A program made the translations under genes and the position numbers. Source: Nocardia arthritidis (GTDB lineage Bacteria > Actinomycetota > Actinomycetes > Mycobacteriales > Mycobacteriaceae). Taken from it: 64,000 nucleotides of DNA. The first letter of the stretch is position 1, and the number at the start of each line of letters is the position of its first letter. The DNA lies in contig NZ_CP046172.1 of assembly GCF_011801145.1 (NCBI RefSeq), forward strand, positions 4,216,001 to 4,280,000, read 5' to 3'. Below are positions 27,054-35,688 of this stretch, one piece after another. Under the pieces are notes generated by a model. The model was not told the origin of the DNA. It saw nothing but the letters and a program-made list of their open reading frames with translations, and did no database searches.

Positions 27054-28250
27054 GTGAGCAGTGTATTGGCCGATATGGATTCGGCACTGAAACGACGGAC
27101 TACCGATGCGGCACTGCACATCGTGCTGGTGGCGCCACCCTACTTCTCGGTGCCGCCATCCGGATACGGCGGGGTGGAGGCGGTGGTGGCGCAGCTCGCC
27201 GACGCGCTGGTGGCGCGCGGTCATCGGGTGACACTGCTCGGGGCAGGGGAGCCGGGCACGCGGGCGCGGTTCATCCCGCTGTGGGAAACCACGCAGGCCG
27301 CGGTCCTCGGCGACCCGTTTCCGGAGGTGATGCACGCGCTGAAGGTGCGGCGCTGTGTGCAGCGGCTGGCGACCACCGAGCGTATCGATGTGGTGCACGA
27401 CCACACGTTCGCCGGTCCGCTGAACGCGCCCGCCTACCGCGCCCTCGGCATCCCGACGGTGATCACCGTGCACGGCCCGGTCGAGGACGGACCCGGCGAC
27501 TACTACCGCGCGATGGCGGCCAGCGCGCAACTGGTCGCGATCAGCGATCGGCAGCGCTCGCTCGCGCCCGATCTCAACTGGATCGGCCGGGTGCACAACG
27601 CCGTCGATCCGGATACCTGGCCGTTCCAGGCCGAAAAGCAGGACTACCTGCTCTTCCTCGGACGCTACGCCCCGTACAAGGGCGCCCATCTCGCATTGCC
27701 CGCCGCGCACGCCGCCGGCCGCAGGCTGGTGCTGGCCGCGAAATGCAACGAGCGTCCGGAGCGGGCCTATTTCGACAGCGAGGTCCGGCCGCTGCTCACC
27801 TCGTCGGACTGCGTATTCGGCGAGGCCGACGCGGTGTCGAAGCGGCTGCTGCTGTCGCAGGCGCGCTGCCTGCTCTTCCCGATTCGCTGGGAGGAGCCCT
27901 TCGGCATGGTGATGATCGAGGCGATGGCCTGCGGCACACCGGTGGTCGCGCTGCGCGGCGGTGCGGTCGCGGAGGTGATCGAGGACGGTGTCACCGGTTT
28001 CATCTGCGATGATCCGGCGGAACTGCCCGATGCCATCGCCGCGATCGACAGTATCGATCCGCGCAAATGCCGCCTGCGTGTCGAGCAGTTGTTCAGCATC
28101 GACCGGCTCGGTTCCGGTTACGAGGCCGCGTACCGGGCGGCGGTCGTCCGCGCGGACGACGCGATCGAGTTCCCGAAGGTCGATGCCGCCGAATCCCATC
28201 TGGCCGGTGCCGTGACGCTGTTGCACGGCGGTGAGCGGAGCAGGCCGTGA
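27054..28250 (+). CDS. Family 4 glycosyltransferase
   Basis: 398 residues from GTG 27054. A GT-B fold is shown by the N-terminal PPSGYGGVEAVVAQLADAL, by FLGRYAPYKGAHLAL at the start of the second domain, and by the EX7E motif in EEPFGMVMIEAMACGTPVV. It transfers a sugar from a nucleotide donor with retention; the acceptor is unknown. The stop overlaps the next gene (GTGA), so it is coupled with an amylo-glucosidase-like enzyme. That pair suggests trehalose/glycogen-like or glucosylglycerate-type metabolism, which is speculative. Confidence 0.9.
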   Translation: MSSVLADMDSALKRRTTDAALHIVLVAPPYFSVPPSGYGGVEAVVAQLADALVARGHRVTLLGAGEPGTRARFIPLWETTQAAVLGDPFPEVMHALKVRRCVQRLATTERIDVVHDHTFAGPLNAPAYRALGIPTVITVHGPVEDGPGDYYRAMAASAQLVAISDRQRSLAPDLNWIGRVHNAVDPDTWPFQAEKQDYLLFLGRYAPYKGAHLALPAAHAAGRRLVLAAKCNERPERAYFDSEVRPLLTSSDCVFGEADAVSKRLLLSQARCLLFPIRWEEPFGMVMIEAMACGTPVVALRGGAVAEVIEDGVTGFICDDPAELPDAIAAIDSIDPRKCRLRVEQLFSIDRLGSGYEAAYRAAVVRADDAIEFPKVDAAESHLAGAVTLLHGGERSRP

Positions 28251-30394
28251 CCGTGCCGCGGATCTTCAACGCGGGGCCGCCGGTCGGCGTCGGTGGTGGT
28301 CATTCGACCATCACCCTGGTCGAGGCCAGCACGTTCTGCCTGTCCGACCAGCACGGCGATATCCACCCCGGCGGCACGCTCGGGCTGTTCTACCGGGACG
28401 CGCGGGTGCTGTCGCGCTGGGCGTTGACTGTCGACGGGCATCCGGTGGAGCAGCTCAGCGTGCAGGCCTCGGAGGCGTTCGACGCCCGTTTCCTGCTCCG
28501 CCTGCCGCCCCGGCCGGGACTGGCCGACAGCACGGTGCTGATCGAGCGGCACCGCCGGGTGGGCGGCGGCCTGGAGGAGACGCTCACGGTGCACAACCTG
28601 GGCGGCGAGGACACCGCGCTGACGCTGACCATTCACATCGACGCCGATTTCGCCGATCTGTTCTCGGTGAAGGAGGGCCGCAGCAAACACGGCACCGCCG
28701 AGGTGGCGGTGGCCGGCGACGAGCTGCATCTGACCGCGCACGCGGATCCGGGACGCGGGCTGGTGGTCACCGCCAACGGTGACCCGATGGTGCTGCCCGG
28801 CACCCTGAACTGGCGCGCGGTCGTGCCGTCCCGCGGCAACTGGTCGGCGACGGTGCGGGCACAGCCGGTGGTCGGGCATCAGCGCACCCAGGTGACGCAG
28901 GCGCCCGCCGACGGTCCGGCGGGCCGGATCACCGCGTGGCGGGCCACCGCGACCGATCTCACCGCGACCGATCCCGGTCTGGCGCATATGTTGCGGCACA
29001 CCGAGAGCGATCTCGGCGCGCTGCGGATCGAAAGTCACGACGGTCTTTCGTCTTTCGTCGCGGCGGGCGCGCCGTGGTTCATGACGCTGTTCGGCCGCGA
29101 CAGCCTGCTGACCTCGTGGATGGCGCTGCTGCTCGATCGCGGCCTGGCCATGGGCACGCTGCGCAGATTGGCGAAACTACAAGGCAAAGAGGTCAATCCG
29201 GTGACCGAGGAGGAGCCGGGCCGGATCATGCACGAGATGCGGCGCGGCCCGGCGGGCGATCAGGTGCTCGGCGGCACGGTGTATTACGGCTCGGCCGACG
29301 CGACGCCGCTGTTCCTGATGCTGCTGGCCGAATGCCGGAGATGGGGTGCGCCCGACGACGCGGTGCGCGACCTGCTGCCCGCCGCGGATGCCGCGCTGGA
29401 TTGGATCGAGCACTTCGGCGACGCGGACGGCGACGGCTTCGTCGAATATCACCGGAAAACCGATCGGGGACTGTCGAATCAGGGCTGGAAGGACAGCTTC
29501 GACGCGATCAACGACGCCGCGGGCGACCTCGCCCATCCGCCGATCGCGCTGTGCGAGGTGCAGGGCTATGTGTACGCGGCGTGGCTGGCCCGCGCCGAAT
29601 TGGCGGAGGCCTTCGGCGATTCCCGCGTCGCGCAGCGCTCGCGCGCCGCGGCGGCCGAGCTGAAGCGAAAGTTCAACGAGGCCTTTTGGATACCCGAAAA
29701 GGGGTGGTATGCAATGGCTTTGGATCGCGACAAACGACCGGTCGACGCGCTGGCCAGCAATGCGGCGCACTGCCTGTGGACCGGAATCATCGACGACGAG
29801 CACGCGGGCGAACTGGTCGCCGCCATGGCCGATCCGGCGATGGACAGCGGGTTCGGGTTGCGCACCTTGGCAATCGGCATGGGCGCGTACAACCCGATGA
29901 GTTACCACAACGGTTCGGTCTGGCCGCACGACACCGCGATCGCGGTGGCCGGTCTGCTGCGCTACCGGCATATTCCGGGGGCGCTCGCCCTCGCCGAGAA
30001 GCTGACCGGCGGCATCGTCGCCGCCGCGCTCGCCTTCGACGGCAGACCGCCGGAGTTGTTCTGCGGCTTCGCCAGAGAGCAGTTCCCGGCGCCGATTCCG
30101 TATCCGACGTCGTGTTCCCCGCAGGCCTGGGCCAGCGCCGCGCCACTGCTGCTCGTCCGGTCCTTTCTCGGGTTGGCGCCGGATGTGCCGCGGCGGACGC
30201 TCACCGTCGCGCCGCGCATCCCGGCGGACTGGGGCAGGCTCGTCCTGACCGATCTGCGGCTCGGTCCGGTGACCGTGCGCATCGAGGCCGAGGGCACCGA
30301 CCTGCTGGTGCGCGGCCTGCCCGACGACTGGACGTTGGACGAGCCGGGCGCCCGTACCGACGAGCCGGTATACGTATCGGTCGGGGAGTCCTGA
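28247..30394 (+). CDS. Amylo-alpha-1,6-glucosidase-like protein (glycogen debranching N-terminal plus GH15-like barrel)
   Basis: 715 residues. The N-terminal beta domain (about 15-215) matches the 'glycogen debranching enzyme N-terminal' domain (FYRDARVLSRWALTVDG). From about 235 an alpha/alpha toroid follows, with GAPWFMTLFGRDSLLTSW, NQGWKDSFDAI and YNPMSYHNGSVWPHDTAI. This architecture is common in actinobacteria and cyanobacteria and is usually annotated as amylo-alpha-1,6-glucosidase, though proven substrates are few. It starts four bases inside the glycosyltransferase stop. A hairpin at 30469-30492 follows. Confidence 0.9.
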   Translation: MTVPRIFNAGPPVGVGGGHSTITLVEASTFCLSDQHGDIHPGGTLGLFYRDARVLSRWALTVDGHPVEQLSVQASEAFDARFLLRLPPRPGLADSTVLIERHRRVGGGLEETLTVHNLGGEDTALTLTIHIDADFADLFSVKEGRSKHGTAEVAVAGDELHLTAHADPGRGLVVTANGDPMVLPGTLNWRAVVPSRGNWSATVRAQPVVGHQRTQVTQAPADGPAGRITAWRATATDLTATDPGLAHMLRHTESDLGALRIESHDGLSSFVAAGAPWFMTLFGRDSLLTSWMALLLDRGLAMGTLRRLAKLQGKEVNPVTEEEPGRIMHEMRRGPAGDQVLGGTVYYGSADATPLFLMLLAECRRWGAPDDAVRDLLPAADAALDWIEHFGDADGDGFVEYHRKTDRGLSNQGWKDSFDAINDAAGDLAHPPIALCEVQGYVYAAWLARAELAEAFGDSRVAQRSRAAAAELKRKFNEAFWIPEKGWYAMALDRDKRPVDALASNAAHCLWTGIIDDEHAGELVAAMADPAMDSGFGLRTLAIGMGAYNPMSYHNGSVWPHDTAIAVAGLLRYRHIPGALALAEKLTGGIVAAALAFDGRPPELFCGFAREQFPAPIPYPTSCSPQAWASAAPLLLVRSFLGLAPDVPRRTLTVAPRIPADWGRLVLTDLRLGPVTVRIEAEGTDLLVRGLPDDWTLDEPGARTDEPVYVSVGES

Positions 30395-30468
30395 ATTCCA
30401 TTTGTCTTCGAGCGCAACACGATTGGATCCGAGTATGACGGGTATGCCAGTACTGTCGGCAACCGCGG

Positions 30469-30492
30469 GTCGCCGTCACCGTCAACGGCGAC
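30469..30492 (+). terminator. Hairpin downstream of the amylo-glucosidase gene
   Basis: A perfect 8-bp stem GTCGCCGT/ACGGCGAC encloses an 8-base loop, 75 bases after the stop at 30394. It could end the two-gene transcript. There is no U tract, and the region may also be leader for the kinase at 30616. Confidence 0.4.
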
Positions 30493-30615
30493 GAGATCTC
30501 AACGGCGAGATCTGGGTCGGTGCACCCGCGGTCGAGGTGCGGCACATGACATCACCGCGCGGATCGTGTACACCGGTGACGTGCCATCCTTCGAGGTTCG
30601 ACCGGGAGTTCGGTT

Positions 30616-31161
30616 TTGGCGCGCGGGGTGAGCACACTCGTTGTGATCCGGGGAAATTCGGCATCCGGAAAGTCGACGGTCGCCGCGGCGACGCAGCGCA
30701 GGTTCGCCCGTGGGCGATGCGTTGTCATCCCGCAGGACGTGGTGCGCAGGCAGATGGTTCGCGAGGCGGACCGGTCCGGCGGATTCAATATCGAGTTGAT
30801 CGAACATATTGCGGCGCTGTGCCTTTCGCGCGGACTGGTGGTGATCGTCGAGGGCATCCTCGATGCCAGGCGATACGGTGCGATGCTGGAGCGGCTGGCC
30901 GCCGCCGCGCGGGCCGCGCTGTTCTACAGCTTCGATCTGACCTTCGAGGAAACCCTGCTGCGGCACGCCGGACGCCCGCAGTCGGCCACCATTCCGGAAT
31001 CGCAGATGGCGCTGTGGTTCCACGGCTGGCAGCCGCTGTCCTTCGTCGGCGAGACCAGGATCGAGAGCAACTGGACCGTCGAGGACACCGTCGACCGGAT
31101 CTGCCGCGATATCCGCGCGGCCCGCAGGTCCGGCGGGGTCCGGTCCTCGGAACGGGCCTGA
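30616..31161 (+). CDS. Small P-loop kinase (AAA_33 / Zeta-toxin-like fold)
   Basis: 181 residues. TTG 30616 is used because GGGAG lies seven bases upstream; GTG 30628 is the alternative. Walker A is IRGNSASGKST, followed by VIPQDVVRRQMVRE as in polynucleotide-kinase-like and gluconate-kinase-like proteins. A lid region lies near 105-140. There is no partner antitoxin gene, so a toxin role is unlikely. It is probably a small-molecule or nucleotide kinase of unknown substrate. It is convergent with the LysR gene at 31175. Confidence 0.8.
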   Translation: MARGVSTLVVIRGNSASGKSTVAAATQRRFARGRCVVIPQDVVRRQMVREADRSGGFNIELIEHIAALCLSRGLVVIVEGILDARRYGAMLERLAAAARAALFYSFDLTFEETLLRHAGRPQSATIPESQMALWFHGWQPLSFVGETRIESNWTVEDTVDRICRDIRAARRSGGVRSSERA

Positions 31162-31174
31162 AAAGCGAAGCGGC

Positions 31175-32041
31175 TCATCGGAAATCCGCCACCGAGGCGT
31201 GCAGCGCCGCCCTGGCGGCATCGATCGCCGGATGTGCGCCGGTGCCGCGCCGATACGCCAGATGCGTTCTGCGCCTTGTCCGCAGCGGTGTCAGGGTGAC
31301 GCCGGGCGGCGGTTCGAGGGCGCCGAGGCCCGGTACCAGCGCCACGCCCTGACCGGCGGCGACCAGTGCGAGCACGGTGCCGAAATCGTCGGCGTGATGG
31401 CGGATCCGCGGCGTGAATCCGGCGGCCTGGCAGGCCCGTACCGTCATGGTGTGACAGAGCGTGCCGGGTGTGCTTGCGATCCAGGGGCTTTCCCGTCGCG
31501 TATCGAGGGATCCATCGGAAAGCGCCGCCAGATAGACGGTTTCGGTCAGCAGCGGTTCGGTGTCGAGCGCCGGATCGGGTTCGACCGGCACGTAGTCGTA
31601 CTCCTGGACCAGCGCGACATCGAGCGTCCCGGCCCGCAGCGCACCCGGTGCGAGCACCGGATCCAGTTCGGAGACGAACAGTTCCAGGCGCGGATGCGCG
31701 GTGCTCAACGCCACCAGGGCGGGGGAGAGGATGGTGCGCACCGCGGTGGGGAATACGCCGATCCGCAGATGTCCGGTGAGTTCGTCGCCGGTGAGTTCGG
31801 CGGCGGCCTGTTCCAGCACGGCCAGAATGGTTTCCGCGTGCGCGACCAGCCGGTGCGCGGCCGGGGTGAGCGTCACCCGGCGGCCGGTGCGCTCCAGCAG
31901 CGGCGTACCCGCCTCGCGTTCCAGCGCGGTGAGTTGCTGGGATACCGCCGACGGAGTGTAGTTGAGCGCCTCGGCCACCGCGGCGATCGTCTCCCGGTGG
32001 GCCAGTTCGCGCAGCAGGCGCAGTTTCCGGACATCGAGCAT
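31175..32041 (-). CDS. LysR-family transcriptional regulator
   Basis: 288 residues. The N-terminal winged helix contains LAHRETIAAVAEALNYTPSA, split by VSQQLTALEREAGTPLLERTGR. The C-terminal periplasmic-binding-like domain covers 90-288. It is divergent from a DapA-family gene with only 70 bases between the starts, the classic LysR arrangement. It probably controls that gene and the exporter behind it. Confidence 0.92.
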   Translation of the reverse strand: MLDVRKLRLLRELAHRETIAAVAEALNYTPSAVSQQLTALEREAGTPLLERTGRRVTLTPAAHRLVAHAETILAVLEQAAAELTGDELTGHLRIGVFPTAVRTILSPALVALSTAHPRLELFVSELDPVLAPGALRAGTLDVALVQEYDYVPVEPDPALDTEPLLTETVYLAALSDGSLDTRRESPWIASTPGTLCHTMTVRACQAAGFTPRIRHHADDFGTVLALVAAGQGVALVPGLGALEPPPGVTLTPLRTRRRTHLAYRRGTGAHPAIDAARAALHASVADFR

Positions 32042-32111
32042 TACCTCAGCTTATGCTCAGCGGCAGAAATGTGAACTGGACCTGAAGCTTTTCGCGCGCG
32101 AACCTGGAACC

Positions 32112-33014
32112 ATGACGCTCGCAGGCCTTTTCATCCCCCTGATCACGCCGTTCACCGCGGGCGGTGACCTCGCCACCGACGCGCTGGAGCGGCTCGCGCA
32201 CGAGGTACTGGCCGACGGCGCCACCGGCATCGTCGCCCTCGGCACCACCGGCGAACCGGCGACGCTCACCGCCGACGAACGGGAGACGGTCATCCGGATC
32301 TGCGCGAACGTGTGCCGGGAACACAACGCGCCCTTGATCGTCGGCACCGGATCCAACTCCACCGCGGCCTCACACGCGGCGCTGCGCGACCTCGATCCGG
32401 GGCTCACCGCCGCGCTGACCGTCGTCCCCTACTACACCCGGCCGTCGGAGGCCGGTGTGCTCGCGCATTTCCGCAGCCTCGCGGCAACCAGCCCGATACC
32501 GCTGATCGTCTACAACATTCCGTACCGCACCGGACGCACGCTCGGCGCGGATACCCTTGTCGCCCTTGCCGAAACGCCGAATATCATCGGCGTAAAGCAG
32601 GCCGTCGGCGCGATCGACGAAACCACGATCGAGCTGATGCGTAGGCGCCCAGCCGATTTCGCGGTGCTGGCCGGTGACGACCTGTTCATCGCTCCGCTGC
32701 TGGCCCTCGGCGCGGCGGGCGGCATTCTCGCCTCCGCCGCCGTCGCGACCGCGGAGTTCGCCGACCTGATCGCGCTGTGGCACAAGGGGTCCATCGATGC
32801 GGCGCGCGCCATCGGACACCGCCTCAGCGCGCTGTCGTCCGCGTTGTTCGCCGAACCGAACCCGACGGTCATCAAATCGGTACTCGCCGCACTGGGTCGA
32901 ATTCCCAGCCCGGCCGTCCGGCTGCCATTGTTACCGGCCGGCGAATCGGCCACGATGGCCGCGCTCGCACTCGCCGACGAATTTCCGCCAGCGCAGAAGT
33001 TCCGAATTCACTAG
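32112..33014 (+). CDS. DapA-family (dihydrodipicolinate synthase-like) aldolase/lyase
   Basis: 300 residues; ATG 32112. The (beta/alpha)8 class I aldolase motifs are GTTGE (44-48), Tyr134 in VYNIPYRTGR with Arg139, and Schiff-base Lys162 (IIGVKQAVG). The Tyr/Arg pair is that of genuine DHDPS. However, the gene lies beside a LysR regulator and an exporter, not in a lysine operon, so it may be a second DHDPS-like enzyme acting in catabolism or a specialised pathway. It is 32 bases from the MFS gene, probably co-transcribed. Confidence 0.9.
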   Translation: MTLAGLFIPLITPFTAGGDLATDALERLAHEVLADGATGIVALGTTGEPATLTADERETVIRICANVCREHNAPLIVGTGSNSTAASHAALRDLDPGLTAALTVVPYYTRPSEAGVLAHFRSLAATSPIPLIVYNIPYRTGRTLGADTLVALAETPNIIGVKQAVGAIDETTIELMRRRPADFAVLAGDDLFIAPLLALGAAGGILASAAVATAEFADLIALWHKGSIDAARAIGHRLSALSSALFAEPNPTVIKSVLAALGRIPSPAVRLPLLPAGESATMAALALADEFPPAQKFRIH

Positions 33015-33046
33015 AGAAATAGCGAAAGTGGTGGAACGCTTAAGCG

Positions 33047-34606
33047 GTGACATCACCTCCGGATATAGCGGCGGCGGGCCCAGACCCGTCGACCGACAAA
33101 CTCGACCCCGCGGTCCTCAAGGTCGCGGGTGTGGTCGTACTGGGTGCGATCATGTCGATTCTGGACATCAGCGTGGTCATCATCGCGCTGCCGACCTTCC
33201 AAACCGAGTTCAACACCACGACCGCCATCGCGGCGTGGACGATGACCGCGTACACCCTGGCGTTGGCCACGGTCATCCCGCTGACGGGTTGGGCGGCGGA
33301 CCGATTTGGCACCAAGCGCCTGTACATGCTGGCGCTGACCTTCTTCGTACTCGGTTCGGTGCTGTGTAGTACCGCATGGAATATCGAGTCGCTCATCGCT
33401 TTTCGCGTTGTCCAGGGTTTGGGCGGCGGCATGCTGATGCCGCTGGGCATGACGATCATGACCCATGCGGCGGGTCCGCAGCGGATCGGCCGCGTGATGG
33501 CCGTACTCGGCGTGCCGATGCTGCTCGGCCCGATCTCGGGCCCGATCCTCGGCGGCTGGCTGATCGGCTTCCACTGGGCCGACGGGCACAATATGTGGCA
33601 GCTGATCTTCCTGATCAACGTGCCGATCGGCATCATCGCACTCCTGCTCGCCTACATCGTCTTTCCGTCCGACCGGCCCGAGCCGTCGGAATCCTTCGAC
33701 TTCCTCGGCATGCTGTTGGCCTCACCCGGCCTCGCGCTGTTCCTGTACGGCGTCTCGTCGATACCCGGCGAGGGCAGGGTGATCGCGCCGAAGGTCTTGA
33801 TACCGGCCGCCATCGGCCTCGCGCTCATGGTGGCGTTCGTGTTCCACGCGCTGCGCACCAAACATCCGCTGATCGACCTACACCTGTTCCGGAACAAGGC
33901 GCTGACCTTCGCGGTGCTCACCATGGTGCTGTTCGCGACCGCCTTCTTCGGCGCCGGTGTGCTGCTGCCGAACTACATCCAGCAGGTGCGCGGTGAGACG
34001 CCGGTGATGACCGGTGTGCTGCTGATACCGCAGGGTCTCGGCGCGATGCTCACCATGCCCATCGGCGGCAAACTGGTCGACAAGATCGGTCCCGGCAAGG
34101 TCGTGCTCAGCGGACTCACGGTGATCGCGGTGAGCTCGGCCTTCTTCACCCAGCTGAAATCGGATACCCCGTATCCGATGATTCTGTCCGCGCTGTTCGT
34201 GATGGGTCTCGGCATGGGCTGCACCATGATGCCGACCATGACCGCGGCCATCCAGACGCTGACCCATGAGCAGGTGGCGCGCGGATCGACGCTGATGAAC
34301 ATCATCAACCAGACCGGCAGTTCGATCGGTACCGCGACCATCTCGGTGGTGCTGACGAACAACCTGAAACATCAGGAGTTGGCCGGCCCGGCGATGGTGG
34401 CGCTGAAGGATCCGGCGTTCGCGGCGAAACTGCATCTGCCGCCGCAGGCGATCGAGCTCGGATTGAGCCAGGCGGCAACGGCTTTCGCGCACACCTACGT
34501 GGTCGCCGTGGTTCTGATCGTGTTGACGCTGATCCCGGCGTTCCTGCTGCCGCGGACCAAGCCGAAGGCGCCCGCGCAGGACGCCGCGGCGGCCATGGTG
34601 CACTGA
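33047..34606 (+). CDS. MFS drug exporter, DHA2 (EmrB/QacA) family
   Basis: 519 residues from GTG 33047, with about 14 membrane helices. Motif A is GWAADRFGTKRLYM; motif C is VLGVPMLLGPISGPILGG. The helix 1 motif LDISVVIIALP is typical of DHA2. It expels hydrophobic compounds by proton antiport, or possibly the product of the upstream DapA-like enzyme. A strong hairpin follows at 34625. Confidence 0.93.
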   Translation: MTSPPDIAAAGPDPSTDKLDPAVLKVAGVVVLGAIMSILDISVVIIALPTFQTEFNTTTAIAAWTMTAYTLALATVIPLTGWAADRFGTKRLYMLALTFFVLGSVLCSTAWNIESLIAFRVVQGLGGGMLMPLGMTIMTHAAGPQRIGRVMAVLGVPMLLGPISGPILGGWLIGFHWADGHNMWQLIFLINVPIGIIALLLAYIVFPSDRPEPSESFDFLGMLLASPGLALFLYGVSSIPGEGRVIAPKVLIPAAIGLALMVAFVFHALRTKHPLIDLHLFRNKALTFAVLTMVLFATAFFGAGVLLPNYIQQVRGETPVMTGVLLIPQGLGAMLTMPIGGKLVDKIGPGKVVLSGLTVIAVSSAFFTQLKSDTPYPMILSALFVMGLGMGCTMMPTMTAAIQTLTHEQVARGSTLMNIINQTGSSIGTATISVVLTNNLKHQELAGPAMVALKDPAFAAKLHLPPQAIELGLSQAATAFAHTYVVAVVLIVLTLIPAFLLPRTKPKAPAQDAAAAMVH

Positions 34607-34624
34607 CACACCGAATTCGATGAG

Positions 34625-34654
34625 GTCCGGCGGCTGCCGCGGCAGCCGCCGGAC
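34625..34654 (+). terminator. Strong GC-rich palindrome after the MFS gene
   Basis: A perfect 30-bp palindrome, 15 bp each side of its centre (GTCCGGCGGCTGCCG and its complement), starts 18 bases after the stop. It is likely a terminator separating this unit from the uronate cluster. Confidence 0.75.
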
Positions 34655-34673
34655 TCATTTGATGCGTCTGACG

Positions 34674-34729
34674 TATCGGTCGATGCCCAGATGGTGTTGG
34701 ACAGGCATCAGTCGGCCGAAATAGCCTGC
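34674..34729 (+). promoter_or_regulatory. Uronate-cluster promoter element, copy 1 (upstream of udh)
   Basis: A 56-base block that shares 42 of 56 positions with copy 2 at 38088-38143. Identical cores are TATCGG, CGATGC, ATGG, GTTGGAC and ATAGCCTGC. TTGGAC and ATAGCC are 18 bases apart and look like -35 and -10 elements. The upstream TATCGGNCGATGC is a candidate site for the cluster's LysR regulator. The block ends 56 bases before the udh start. Confidence 0.65.
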
Positions 34730-34785
34730 TGACAGGCCAGGTGATGTGACTCGAACCACATCCGGCGTCGACAGGAGGACCGACG

Positions 34786-35583
34786 ATGACGCAACGAATC
34801 CTCGTCACCGGGGCCGCAGGCGGGATCGGCACGCTGATGCGGCCGCGGCTGGCCCGGCCCGATCGCGTACTGCGCCTACTCGACCTGCGGCCGCTGCCGC
34901 CCGCCGGGCCCGGCGAGGCCGTCGAACTCGTCACGGGTTCACTGACCGATCCGGTGACGATCGCGGCCGCCTGCCGGGACGTCGACGCGATCATCCACCT
35001 CGGCGGCATCAGTCGCGAGGACAGCTGGGATCGCATCGTCGCCGCCAATATCGACGGCACGCATACGGTGCTGGAGGCGGCCAGGCAGGCCGGGATATCC
35101 CGGATCGTGCTCGCATCGAGCAACCACGCCGCCGGATTCGCCGAAATCGGCGCGGAAAAGGTTGCCGGAGAAGCGTTTCCGCGGCCGGACACCTACTACG
35201 GGGTGAGCAAGGCCGCCGTCGAGGCGCTGGGCAGCCTCTATCACTCCCGATTCGGCATGGACGTGATCTGCGTGCGGATCGGTTCCTGTTTCGAGCGCCC
35301 GGCCGATCTGCGCGGACTGTCCATGTGGCTGTCGCCGGACGACTGCGCCCGGCTGCTCGAGGCCTGCCTCGCCGCGAAAAGTCCCGGCTACCAGGTGATC
35401 TGGGGTGTTTCGCCGAATACCCGCGCGGTGGTCTCGCTGCGCGAGGCCGAGGCGCTCGGCTATCGCGGCGTCGACGACGCCGAACGCTTCGCCGCCGAGA
35501 TCGACACCGATCCGGCGAATGCGCCGAAATATATCGGCGGGCCGTTCTGCGATACCCCGCTGGGTAAACCCAACCCACTCTGA
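34786..35583 (+). CDS. udh: Uronate dehydrogenase
   Basis: 265 residues. SDR/epimerase fold: GAAGGIG (9-15), HLGGIS, ASSNHAAGF and the YGVSK dyad (Tyr138, Lys142), followed by CVRIGSCFE. These are the marks of bacterial Udh (Agrobacterium type), which oxidises D-glucuronate or D-galacturonate with NAD to the aldaro-lactone. ACAGGAGG lies in good position before ATG 34786. It is the first gene of the aldarate cluster. The assignment is strong because every later enzyme of the pathway follows. Confidence 0.9.
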   Translation: MTQRILVTGAAGGIGTLMRPRLARPDRVLRLLDLRPLPPAGPGEAVELVTGSLTDPVTIAAACRDVDAIIHLGGISREDSWDRIVAANIDGTHTVLEAARQAGISRIVLASSNHAAGFAEIGAEKVAGEAFPRPDTYYGVSKAAVEALGSLYHSRFGMDVICVRIGSCFERPADLRGLSMWLSPDDCARLLEACLAAKSPGYQVIWGVSPNTRAVVSLREAEALGYRGVDDAERFAAEIDTDPANAPKYIGGPFCDTPLGKPNPL

Positions 35584-35688
35584 AACGCATTGCGCGATAC
35601 CGAGAACGAATCGTATTTCCGCGCAATCATCGTCCCCGCGCATGTGACGCTGGGAATCTCCGCTAGACCGCGAAAGAAGCGCAGCACC

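Noticed and set aside
30616..31161. Possible Zeta-type toxin
   Set aside because: The P-loop matches, but there is no small antitoxin gene upstream and the catalytic arrangement is common to many small kinases.
32112..33014. Housekeeping dapA of lysine synthesis
   Set aside because: Active-site residues fit, but the LysR/exporter context and lack of dapB or other lysine genes make this uncertain; only the family is called.
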